Origin: a virus
Direction: 5' to 3' (one strand)
IMG/VR virus record: IMGVR_UViG_3300042924_003201
Location: 1-35,077 of that record
Length of the DNA: 35,077 nt
Below are positions 21,384 through 28,581 of this stretch, in pieces (the stretch's first letter is position 1; each line of letters opens with the position of its first letter). The position numbers were made by a program, and so were the translations under genes. A model generated the notes under the pieces. It was not told the DNA's origin, made no database searches, and worked only from the letters and a program-made list of their open reading frames with translations.

Positions 21384-23713
21384 TGCTTACCGAGGAGCAG
21401 ATCAACCGCATCGTATCTGACTTCGCAGACAAAGCGCGAAGCTGGTACGTTGATGGAACCTTTCGCGAATACGGGAGGAACGGCACAGGTGCGCGGAGGA
21501 ATACCAAGTGGCCGGAGTTTTGGCCTGGGTACAACAAGGCTGTGCGACAGCGCGATGAACTACGCGTTCACATTGAGAGCGGCAGTTTCCCTGCACATCT
21601 GATCCACGATCGATCACCGAATCAGACGCAAGCGGAGTTCGACTATGTGCGGAACAACTTCAAGCAGGTAACGATACCGCACTATGTCGATTTCGAGAAC
21701 ATGATCATCGGTGCATTGCATCAGAGCAACTGGACGTTTGAGTTCGGCCCTGCTGCTGGTGATGACACAGATCTGTTCTCGTTCAAGACCTACATCAACA
21801 CGCGCATCGATCAGTTCGATTCGCTGTCCGATTGGATGAAGCATATGCTGCCGAAGATCAAGACCCTTGATCCGATGGGCGTGGTGTGCGTGATGCCAAA
21901 GAAGGTCGCTGCTGTCGAAGGAACGACAGACGATGGCGAAGTGGCAATGGTGATCGATCCCGATGTGTTGATCGATCCGCAGCCGATCTACTTTCCCGTG
22001 GAGCAAGTCGTGGGGAAGGAAGACGGCAGGTGGTACTTGCTTGTGACCAATGAACGCAGCGTGGTGAGCAAGGCCGGAAAGGATGTGCGCGAAGGCATGG
22101 TGCTGTGGCTGGTGGACGATATGAACTGCTGGCGCGTGGAGCAGTACGGCAAGGCGCATGACCTATCCTTCCAGGTCAGTCTGCATTTCGCGCACGGATG
22201 TGGCTACGTTCCCGCCGAGCCGCTGAAGGGCAGACCCGTGATCGAGAATGGTGCGGTGATGTACGAATCGTACTACCTGCCAGCGAAGGATCTGTTCGAC
22301 CTGGTGCTGTTGGATTCGATGAACCTGTTCATGATCAAGAGCAACAGCGTGTACCCGATGCGCGTCATGCTTGGTCACGAATGCGATTACCAGGACATCA
22401 GCGCAGGGCAGCATTGCATTGGTGGCACGTTGCACAGGCAAGGTGACGAAGGTCTGATGGCGATGGGCAAGTGTCCATCGTGCAAAGGCACAGGCGTTGC
22501 GGCAAGGCTGGGGCCAGCAGGTGTACTGTTCGTGAAGGAACAGAGCGCACGCGAAGGTGGACAGCAGGTGAAGGTGCAAGACGCAATGACGTTCGTTGAA
22601 CCTACTGCGACCACACCGACGATACTGCGCGAGGAGATCCGATCAAACACCGCAGAGGGAAGAAGGATGCTGCACCTGCACAGTGACATCAGCATCAGCG
22701 GTGGCAGCGCAGAGACAGCGACACAAGTTGGCGTTGGCGTGAAGGCACGTGCCAACTTCATTGCACCGATCGCATCGCAGATCTTCGCGACCATTGACTT
22801 CGTGGCGAAGACAATCGCGATCGAACGCTACGGCACGGCAGAGGAATACTACACCATCATTCCTGCAACGCAGTACGACCTGCGGACTGAAGCCGACTAC
22901 CTGGCGTTGTTGGGCGAGGCCATGCAGAAAGGTCTGCCACCTGCTGCGATCGAAGAAGTGCTGCGTGGATACTTCAACATCCGTTACGCAAGCGATCCCT
23001 ATATGCAGGAAGCGATGTCTGTAATCGTGCAAGCAGATCGATTGGTCGCGGCCAATTGGCAGCAGATCGCAGCGATGCAGGGCAAAGGGGAAGTGAAGGC
23101 GTGGGAAGTGGCATTGCATCAACAGGCGTTGGGCCTGTATGATAGACTGATGCAAGACCCTGCGTTCCGCACGCTGGACATCTTCGCGAAGTCTGACGCG
23201 ATGCGGCAGTATGCAATGCAGCAGTTCGCTGCTGAAGTGGGTGCGATGAATGTGCCTGTGTTGCGTCCTGCACAAGCGATGGCACAGAGCATCGTGGAAG
23301 AGACGGAGAACGGCAGGGAAGAACGCGACGAAGAGATGATCGAAGGCGTGATCGAAATACTGCGCGGCATCGGTGACATGGACAACAGGCAGCGCAGCGC
23401 AGAGGAACGTCTTGCAGACTTCGCGGCACAGGGCGTGGAAGTGGATCGCGAAGAGTTCCTGCGGAAGGTGATGGAAACAACAATCACAACAACGATGAAT
23501 GTACCCGAAGAGAACGTGGCGAACACCGCATTGAACGGAGCGCAGGTGCAATCCCTTGTGCAGATCATCAACCAAGTTGGATTGGGTGTGATCACGCAGC
23601 AGACAGCGAAGCCGCTCATTGAAGCAGCGTTCCCTGGCATTGCTGAAAGGACGATTGATGAAATGCTGGCTGGCGTGCAACGACTGACACCGGAGCAAGC
23701 GCAGCAGGTATGA
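21383..23713 (+). CDS. Portal protein
   Basis: This 776-aa protein, upstream of the MuF-like and scaffold genes, has the portal layout. The N-terminal portion includes WPGYNKAVRQRDELRVHIESG. A mixed wing/stem region contains PIYFPVEQVV and a clip-like DLFDLVLLDSMNLFMIKSNSVYP. ETATQVGVGVKARANFIAPIAS follows, a common portal crown signature, then a long helical barrel rich in Gln. It should form the dodecameric ring at the capsid vertex. An unusual insertion carries CDYQDISAGQHC and CPSCKGTG, resembling a zinc-binding knuckle. ATG 21383 is preferred; GTG 21380 is possible. Confidence 0.82.
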   Translation: MLTEEQINRIVSDFADKARSWYVDGTFREYGRNGTGARRNTKWPEFWPGYNKAVRQRDELRVHIESGSFPAHLIHDRSPNQTQAEFDYVRNNFKQVTIPHYVDFENMIIGALHQSNWTFEFGPAAGDDTDLFSFKTYINTRIDQFDSLSDWMKHMLPKIKTLDPMGVVCVMPKKVAAVEGTTDDGEVAMVIDPDVLIDPQPIYFPVEQVVGKEDGRWYLLVTNERSVVSKAGKDVREGMVLWLVDDMNCWRVEQYGKAHDLSFQVSLHFAHGCGYVPAEPLKGRPVIENGAVMYESYYLPAKDLFDLVLLDSMNLFMIKSNSVYPMRVMLGHECDYQDISAGQHCIGGTLHRQGDEGLMAMGKCPSCKGTGVAARLGPAGVLFVKEQSAREGGQQVKVQDAMTFVEPTATTPTILREEIRSNTAEGRRMLHLHSDISISGGSAETATQVGVGVKARANFIAPIASQIFATIDFVAKTIAIERYGTAEEYYTIIPATQYDLRTEADYLALLGEAMQKGLPPAAIEEVLRGYFNIRYASDPYMQEAMSVIVQADRLVAANWQQIAAMQGKGEVKAWEVALHQQALGLYDRLMQDPAFRTLDIFAKSDAMRQYAMQQFAAEVGAMNVPVLRPAQAMAQSIVEETENGREERDEEMIEGVIEILRGIGDMDNRQRSAEERLADFAAQGVEVDREEFLRKVMETTITTTMNVPEENVANTALNGAQVQSLVQIINQVGLGVITQQTAKPLIEAAFPGIAERTIDEMLAGVQRLTPEQAQQV

Positions 23714-24573
23714 CCTTCCTTGAATTTCTGAAAGGCCAAGCGGAGGCAGACGCAGGTGTGCTGAAGCTGCTTGAAGAAATGGCATCGTTGCAGGGACGAA
23801 CTGCGACACGCATCGGTACTATCCTTGCTGACCTTGACATCCGCAATGGCAACCTTGTGGCGAGTGAAGCCAACATCGCCAAGCTGTCGCAGGTCATGGC
23901 CGATATTGAAACGGACTTCGTTGATCCGCAATGGCGCGATGCTGTGCGTGAATACGTGAAGACGTTCGATGTGTTGGACGCGAACACAACAGCGTGGGTT
24001 GGGCAGATCGGAAGTATTGACAAGGGACTGATGAAAGCGTTGCGAACGCAGTACAAGCAGATCAGTGCCGAGTATCTGCTGAACGCACAATCATTTTCGC
24101 AGACGCTGCTGAACCCGATCGCACAGGAAGTCGGTGCGTACATCGCAACGGGCAGTAGATACAGCGACCTTGTGAAGGCTGTATCACAAATCGTGACGGG
24201 GGGAGATACCAGCGATGGCGCGATACTTGGCAACGCACGAACAGCGGTGAACGATCTTGTGAGTGTGTATGAAAGGACGGCAACGAACATCGCATCGGAA
24301 CAGGTCGGTGCTGTGTTCTTTCTTTACCAAGGGAGGCCAATTAAAAGCACACGTCCGTTCTGTCGTGAGCGCGCCAACAAGTATTACCACAAAGAGGAAA
24401 TCGCAAGCTGGGCCAGCGAGGATTGGCAGGGCAAGACCGAAGGCACGAACAGCACGACGATATTCAGCTACCTTGGTGGGTACAACTGCCGACACGTTCT
24501 TGTTCCTGTTAGGCAGAGCGAAGTTGCTGCCGATGATCTTGCAAGGATGCGGCAGAAAGGCTTGATTACGTAG
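23710..24573 (+). CDS. Phage Mu F-like head morphogenesis protein
   Basis: This 287-aa protein carries the MuF domain in its C-terminal third: STRPFCRERANKYYHKEEI, then ASEDWQGKTEG, then GYNCRHVLVPV. Such proteins join the head interior or neck and are sometimes injected. The N-terminal two-thirds is helical. Overlap of 4 nt with the portal gene fits the portal-MuF pairing seen in many phages. Confidence 0.8.
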   Translation: MTFLEFLKGQAEADAGVLKLLEEMASLQGRTATRIGTILADLDIRNGNLVASEANIAKLSQVMADIETDFVDPQWRDAVREYVKTFDVLDANTTAWVGQIGSIDKGLMKALRTQYKQISAEYLLNAQSFSQTLLNPIAQEVGAYIATGSRYSDLVKAVSQIVTGGDTSDGAILGNARTAVNDLVSVYERTATNIASEQVGAVFFLYQGRPIKSTRPFCRERANKYYHKEEIASWASEDWQGKTEGTNSTTIFSYLGGYNCRHVLVPVRQSEVAADDLARMRQKGLIT

Positions 24574-24575
24574 CG

Positions 24576-24583
24576 TATCTTTG
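24576..24583 (+). promoter_or_regulatory. Possible -7 box TATCTTTG
   Basis: The exact TATCTTTG of the strong promoters lies just after the MuF stop codon and only 4 nt before the next ATG. A transcript started here would be almost leaderless. No TTG at 19-21 nt upstream was seen, so this is a weak call. Confidence 0.35.
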
Positions 24584-24587
24584 ATCC

Positions 24588-24821
24588 ATGAGTACCAAAG
24601 AAAAGATGGTCAGGTATCGCCTACCAGGTGATAAGCTGATCCGGAGCTGCCCCGAAAGGCTGACGCGTACAACGGGATTCAAGATTCAAGGTGGCGTGGT
24701 GTTGCAGGACGTGCAGCCAATCGCATTGCCGAAGATCGAGGAGACCTACGTTGAAGATGAGATTGATGAAGCACCTGTGCATGAAGTGAAGCGGCGTGGA
24801 CGCAAACCCAAACAAGCATAA
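24588..24821 (+). CDS. Small protein with AT-hook-like tail
   Basis: This 77-aa protein has a basic start (MVRYRLPGDKLIRSCPERL), a short beta region and an acidic segment (EETYVEDEIDEAP). It ends KRRGRKPKQA, an AT-hook-like RGRKPK that may bind DNA or RNA. It is located between the MuF and scaffold genes and is probably a capsid-associated component. No family is recognised. Confidence 0.58.
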   Translation: MSTKEKMVRYRLPGDKLIRSCPERLTRTTGFKIQGGVVLQDVQPIALPKIEETYVEDEIDEAPVHEVKRRGRKPKQA

Positions 24822-24824
24822 GCC

Positions 24825-25649
24825 ATGCCTATCAAACCCGAAGACGCATTGGAAGTAATGGACTTCGATCTGTCGAAGTTCGACAGCGTAGATGATTTCC
24901 GCAGCGCAGTTGAACGCAAGTGGGTGTCACGCGACACGGCTCACAACGACAAAGAAGTGAGCGGCAAAATCATCGGCAAGTTCAACCGCGTGTTCCGCAC
25001 GAAGCTGGGCAAGATCGGCAACGCGATCGGTGTTGACGTTGATGATAGCTTGGAACCTTTGGATGTTCTTGATCAGTTCGTTCCTGCGATCACCAGCAAG
25101 GTCGGTGAAGTTGATGCGTGGAAGAAGAAAGCAGAGACCGCAGTCGCAGACGATGTGGTGAAGGAATGGCAGAGCAAGCTGAAGGGAGCGGAGAAGGAAC
25201 GTGAGACGTTCAAGCAACAGGCTGTGGAATGGCAGGAGAAGTACAACGCACTTGACACCGAAGTGAAGACCACCAAGCGGAAGAGTGTGATCGATCGCGA
25301 GTGGGAACAAGCGTTGTCAGGCGTTGCGTTTCATCCTGGTGTGGACGATCTCAAGAAGCGTGGATTCATCAGCGCAGCGAAGGAGCGATACAAGATCGAC
25401 CTTGACGATGAGTTGAAGCCGAAGCTGGTGGATCAAAGCGGCAACCCGATAAAGCATCCGAAGTGGGCAGGTGAACTGCTGTCGCTGCAAGATGCCGTGA
25501 AAGAAATGGCGAAGGAGTTCAAGCTGTTGCAGGACAATCCCCATGCTGGCAAGCCTGTGGCGCAACCATTCCAACCGCGACCAATACAACAGGCTGCACC
25601 GCCTGTGCAAGGTGCTATTCGCGCGCCGCGTAGATTCGGCCAGCGATAG
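24825..25649 (+). CDS. Capsid scaffold-type protein
   Basis: This 274-aa protein is acidic and Lys-rich with a central coiled coil (~residues 85-150: WQSKLKGAEKERETFKQQA) and no catalytic motif. The end is Pro/Gln-rich and basic (APRRFGQR), as scaffold C-termini that contact capsid proteins often are. It comes immediately before the terminator and the major capsid gene, the usual scaffold position. A (GT)8 run begins at its stop codon. Confidence 0.68.
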   Translation: MPIKPEDALEVMDFDLSKFDSVDDFRSAVERKWVSRDTAHNDKEVSGKIIGKFNRVFRTKLGKIGNAIGVDVDDSLEPLDVLDQFVPAITSKVGEVDAWKKKAETAVADDVVKEWQSKLKGAEKERETFKQQAVEWQEKYNALDTEVKTTKRKSVIDREWEQALSGVAFHPGVDDLKKRGFISAAKERYKIDLDDELKPKLVDQSGNPIKHPKWAGELLSLQDAVKEMAKEFKLLQDNPHAGKPVAQPFQPRPIQQAAPPVQGAIRAPRRFGQR

Positions 25650-25664
25650 TGTGTGTGTGTGTGT
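25649..25664 (+). repeat. (GT)8 microsatellite
   Basis: Eight GT units begin at the last base of the scaffold stop codon. The run is followed by AAAGGA and a strong terminator. It is the complement of the (AC)n motif found in several gene leaders of this phage. Confidence 0.85.
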
Positions 25665-25671
25665 AAAGGAG

Positions 25672-25703
25672 ATCGCCCTGCTAACGTGGGGCGATTTTCT
25701 TTT
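25672..25703 (+). terminator. Rho-independent terminator
   Basis: ATCGCCC (25672-25678) pairs with GGGCGAT (25689-25695) over a 10-nt loop, followed by TTTTCTTTT. It separates the portal-scaffold unit from the capsid gene. A TACCTTTG box overlaps its end, so a new transcript probably starts there. Confidence 0.75.
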
Positions 25704-25710
25704 ACCTTTG
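25703..25710 (+). promoter_or_regulatory. Possible capsid promoter -7 box TACCTTTG
   Basis: TACCTTTG follows the terminator and precedes the capsid ATG by ~110 nt. It fits TAnnTTTG, but the -33 TTG is not at the expected distance. The independent 5' region suits a very highly expressed gene. The leader also contains a small CCCG/CGGG hairpin near 25732-25743. Confidence 0.5.
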
Positions 25711-25820
25711 TTCCGACGAACTTCATTGCTCCCGACCTTGCGGGAAGAGAATAGCAAGGGATTGGGCATCATGGCTGCGCCCCGCTAATAGCAGCCACGT
25801 GAACCTTCAATCCTTTCGCA

Positions 25821-26885
25821 ATGAGTTACAACACCGGAAATTTGATCGAGTGCCAAACGCTACAAGCAGCACTTGAAGAAGTATGGCAGGTATCGCCTGT
25901 CAATGAAATGATGCCGCTGGAAGATGTGCTGACCAGCGCAGAAAACCAGCGTGGTATCACGCAACTGATCCTGCCTGGCAACGGCAAGAAGCGCAGCGTC
26001 GAAGTGACCTATTCACCGCGTCTGACTGAAGACCTGGTGGAAGAGAACGTAGACAATCCGCGTTGCACCACCGAAGCCAAGTACGGCAACCTGTCTACCA
26101 CCTATTCGATGCCTGATCAGAACCTTGGCTATGCCGAGCAGATCAGCAACGCGGATATGCGGAACACCTGCCTTGGCCCGAACAGCGCGTGGATCCTTTC
26201 GCGCATCACCGCCATCGCAGATGTGCTGGAGCGCAAGGTCGCAACCCAACACGCACAGGAGTTCGCTCTGCTGGCAGGTACTTGGGGCAGCGGCATCTTC
26301 GCCACGGGCAACGCAGCCGGACAGGTGAACACGTCTGACGAATACGTGTGGGCCACGCGTTACAGCGATGACAAGGTGAACCCCGAAGCATGGGGCCAAC
26401 TCTCCATCGCACGCATGAAGGCTGGCCTTGGTGACACCATCGGTTTCGGTGGTACTACCGCATGGTCGTACCTGAACGCATCGATGGCTGGCTGCTGCGG
26501 ACAGGACGGCGTGAACCTGATGGACGCGATGAACCGATTCGGAATGTCCTACGCCTACGACAAGCGTCTTGAAGCTGCGCTGGGATCCGATGACAAGTTC
26601 ATGGTGTACCGCCTTGGTAGCGTGCAGCCTCTGTTCTATGTGGAGAACCCTTGGCTGGAAGGTGTCGCTCCTGGTGTGATCGGTAGCAACTACACGCACA
26701 CCAGCATCTTCGGCCCCCGTACCGGAATGCCGATGGATCTCACGATCAGCGACAACTGCGGTGTGGTGACCTTGGCTGTTGCCGTCAGCACGAAGTTGAT
26801 CGCTGTTCCGAACGATCAGTTCTTCAGCGGTGATGAGTACTTCGGCATCAATGGTGTTGCCAAGGTGTTGATCACAAACCCTTAA
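25821..26885 (+). CDS. Major capsid protein
   Basis: This 354-aa protein follows the scaffold gene and has the size and texture of an HK97-fold capsid subunit. The N-terminal arm has LQAALEEVWQVSPVNEMMPLEDV and a spine-like helix near TAIADVLERKVATQHAQEF. A mixed P-domain follows, and then a C-terminal beta region (CGVVTLAVAVSTKLIAVPNDQFF). Codon use looks more uniform and C-ending than its neighbours, as in highly made proteins. The last sense codons form A_AAC_CCT before TAA, a possible -1 slippery site that would extend the protein by 28 residues. Confidence 0.82.
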   Translation: MSYNTGNLIECQTLQAALEEVWQVSPVNEMMPLEDVLTSAENQRGITQLILPGNGKKRSVEVTYSPRLTEDLVEENVDNPRCTTEAKYGNLSTTYSMPDQNLGYAEQISNADMRNTCLGPNSAWILSRITAIADVLERKVATQHAQEFALLAGTWGSGIFATGNAAGQVNTSDEYVWATRYSDDKVNPEAWGQLSIARMKAGLGDTIGFGGTTAWSYLNASMAGCCGQDGVNLMDAMNRFGMSYAYDKRLEAALGSDDKFMVYRLGSVQPLFYVENPWLEGVAPGVIGSNYTHTSIFGPRTGMPMDLTISDNCGVVTLAVAVSTKLIAVPNDQFFSGDEYFGINGVAKVLITNP

Positions 26886-26968
26886 GCAGCTACCTGGTGC
26901 AAGGTGACGGAGCGTTGAACGACTTCGTGCTGCTCCAAGATCAGGGCAGGATCACCTTACATCAGTAG
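26876..26968 (+). other. Possible -1 frameshift extension of the capsid protein
   Basis: The heptamer A AAC CCT (26876-26882) is in X_XXY_YYZ phase just before the capsid stop. After a -1 slip the frame is open for 28 codons from TTA at 26882 to TAG at 26966-26968. The extension reads LVQGDGALNDFVLLQDQ in its middle. T7 makes a minor extended capsid protein in a similar way. No downstream pseudoknot was identified, and the region could equally be a remnant of an older C-terminus. Confidence 0.35.
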
Positions 26969-26983
26969 CAGCGACCATGCAAC

Positions 26984-27006
26984 GGCAGGGAGAAATGCTC
27001 CCTGCC
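26984..27006 (+). terminator. Perfect hairpin downstream of the capsid gene
   Basis: GGCAGGGAG (26984-26992) pairs with CTCCCTGCC (26998-27006) over AAATG, nine uninterrupted base pairs. No T-run follows, so termination is uncertain. It could be an attenuator, an mRNA 3'-end stabiliser or a processing site that keeps capsid mRNA abundant. Confidence 0.5.
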
Positions 27007-27028
27007 AATGCATACAAATCAAATCACG

Positions 27029-28030
27029 ATGCCAAGCTGTTTGGATTCACTGATCGGCCAGGACAACGGATGCACATCGACTGATGGTCGGCTGTATCTG
27101 AAGGACATTGGCATCACGGACAAGTTCATCGCAGGTCTGCTTGCGAAGCACAACGAAGGCATCGATGATTGGATGGCGGAGCGACGAAGGATCGCAACGC
27201 AGTACGTTGTGCAGGATGTCGTGCATAACATCAATGGTTCGTTCAAGGCAAGCACGTTGATCGACAATGCACGGCTGGGTGTGTGGCCGGATGTGGAGAG
27301 TCTTGCGAGTGCAGAGACGGGCTACGAGAATGGCATCATGATCGAAGTGTGTTCACCAGCATCGAACACGAAGATCAACATCACAGGTATCGAGTTCTAT
27401 GGCGAGACCACAGGTGTGGTGACCGCGACGATATATGACCTTACTGACGGCAGCGTGATCGCAACGCTGACCGCTAATGCAGTAGCCGGACAGATCTGCT
27501 ACTTCGAGGATGTTGATGTGGTCGTGCAGAACCTACGCGCCAAACGCAGGATCTTCATCACCACAGATCAGACATCGTTCTACAAGGCACAGATGAGCGC
27601 AGGATGTGCAAGCTGCAAGCCTACCTGTTACAAGCGTGGCAACGGACTGCTGGAAGCGAACAGCGTTCGATTCGTTGACACCGACAAGAAGATCTACATG
27701 AATAGGACAAGCGCACCTAACACGGGTGGCCTGTCTGTGATCGTGAGTGTAAGCTGCGATCATCTTGCGTTCCTGTGCGAGATCAAATCGCAGATGGCGT
27801 TGCCGTTGCTGTATTGCTTGGGCAGGGAGATCCACACCACAGCGTTGTACAATTGGGATCGCTGGGGCATTCAGAATCTACGCAAGGAAGATGTGGAAGC
27901 AAGGCGCGATGAACTTGAAGCGTTGTACGCGAAGTTCATGGCTGGCCTAATCAAGAACATACAGGTGCCGAGTGATGTGCATTGCTACGTGTGCGACAAG
28001 CAGGTCTATCCTGGTGTGATACTGCCATGA
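27029..28030 (+). CDS. Structural protein after the capsid gene, neck-type
   Basis: This 333-aa protein has a central beta module (~100-165: GIEFYGETTGVVTATIYDL), then a Cys-rich patch (CASCKPTCYKRG) and a C-terminal helix with Cys residues (VHCYVCDKQ). It lies after the capsid gene and before the tail completion genes, so it may join the neck or decorate the head. ATG 27029 is preferred to 27008, because 27008 begins one base after the 9-bp hairpin. No specific family is recognised. Confidence 0.6.
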   Translation: MPSCLDSLIGQDNGCTSTDGRLYLKDIGITDKFIAGLLAKHNEGIDDWMAERRRIATQYVVQDVVHNINGSFKASTLIDNARLGVWPDVESLASAETGYENGIMIEVCSPASNTKINITGIEFYGETTGVVTATIYDLTDGSVIATLTANAVAGQICYFEDVDVVVQNLRAKRRIFITTDQTSFYKAQMSAGCASCKPTCYKRGNGLLEANSVRFVDTDKKIYMNRTSAPNTGGLSVIVSVSCDHLAFLCEIKSQMALPLLYCLGREIHTTALYNWDRWGIQNLRKEDVEARRDELEALYAKFMAGLIKNIQVPSDVHCYVCDKQVYPGVILP

Positions 28031-28581
28031 TGGAAGGCCAAGACGAAGCGAAGAAGTACGTGAACGATCAACTGCAAAAGTTGATCACAGGACGATCCAT
28101 CTACTTCGCGGCCAAAGAAACGCAGGTGCAAGTAGCGAACCGCGTGTTCGGTGAGGGCAAGCTGACCAACGGCAGCGCGTTGAAGTACAACGAGGACTAC
28201 GAGTTGTGGGCGTACCAACCGCCATCACCGAAGAAGGTCACAGGCAAAGGCAAGCCGTACAAGTTGTGGAAGCGCACGCCACCGAAGGATGCGAAGGGCA
28301 GGGCAGCGACGATCAAAGGTGGTTGGTATCCGAGTTACTTGGCCTACAAGCAACAGCAGGGCAGAGCAGATACACCATTTGAATTGACGGGCAGACTTCG
28401 CAAGGCGTACCTGTCTGATGTCAGTCTGAAAGAGACGGGGCCGATGGAAGCGTTGATCGTGCTGACAGGCGAGAACGCTGCGAAGTACGAAGGGCTGACC
28501 GATACGAAAGGCGCGTTCCTGCAATTGAGCAAGGACGAACTGAAGTACTTCAACGAACGGCTGAACGCATTGACGCAATGA
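28027..28581 (+). CDS. Neck/tail-completion type protein (gp10-like)
   Basis: This 184-aa protein has a helical start, a YNEDYELWAYQPPSPKK region and a C-terminal FELTGRLRKAYLSDV segment. That resembles HK97 gp10-like tail completion proteins, where (L/F)xxTGxLxxSxxxxV is common. It overlaps the upstream and downstream genes by 4 nt. Position before the tail-terminator-like gene fits the head-tail joining module. Confidence 0.58.
   Translation: MMEGQDEAKKYVNDQLQKLITGRSIYFAAKETQVQVANRVFGEGKLTNGSALKYNEDYELWAYQPPSPKKVTGKGKPYKLWKRTPPKDAKGRAATIKGGWYPSYLAYKQQQGRADTPFELTGRLRKAYLSDVSLKETGPMEALIVLTGENAAKYEGLTDTKGAFLQLSKDELKYFNERLNALTQ

Noticed and set aside
22643-23809. Long minus-strand open frame (388 codons) opposite the portal gene
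   Set aside because: It is a shadow of a well-supported + strand gene, His/Cys/Arg-rich in composition, and no minus-strand promoter or coupled neighbours were seen.
27008-27028. Start of the neck gene at ATG 27008
   Set aside because: It would begin one base after a perfect 9-bp hairpin. ATG 27029 follows an A-rich stretch and gives a more usual N-terminus.
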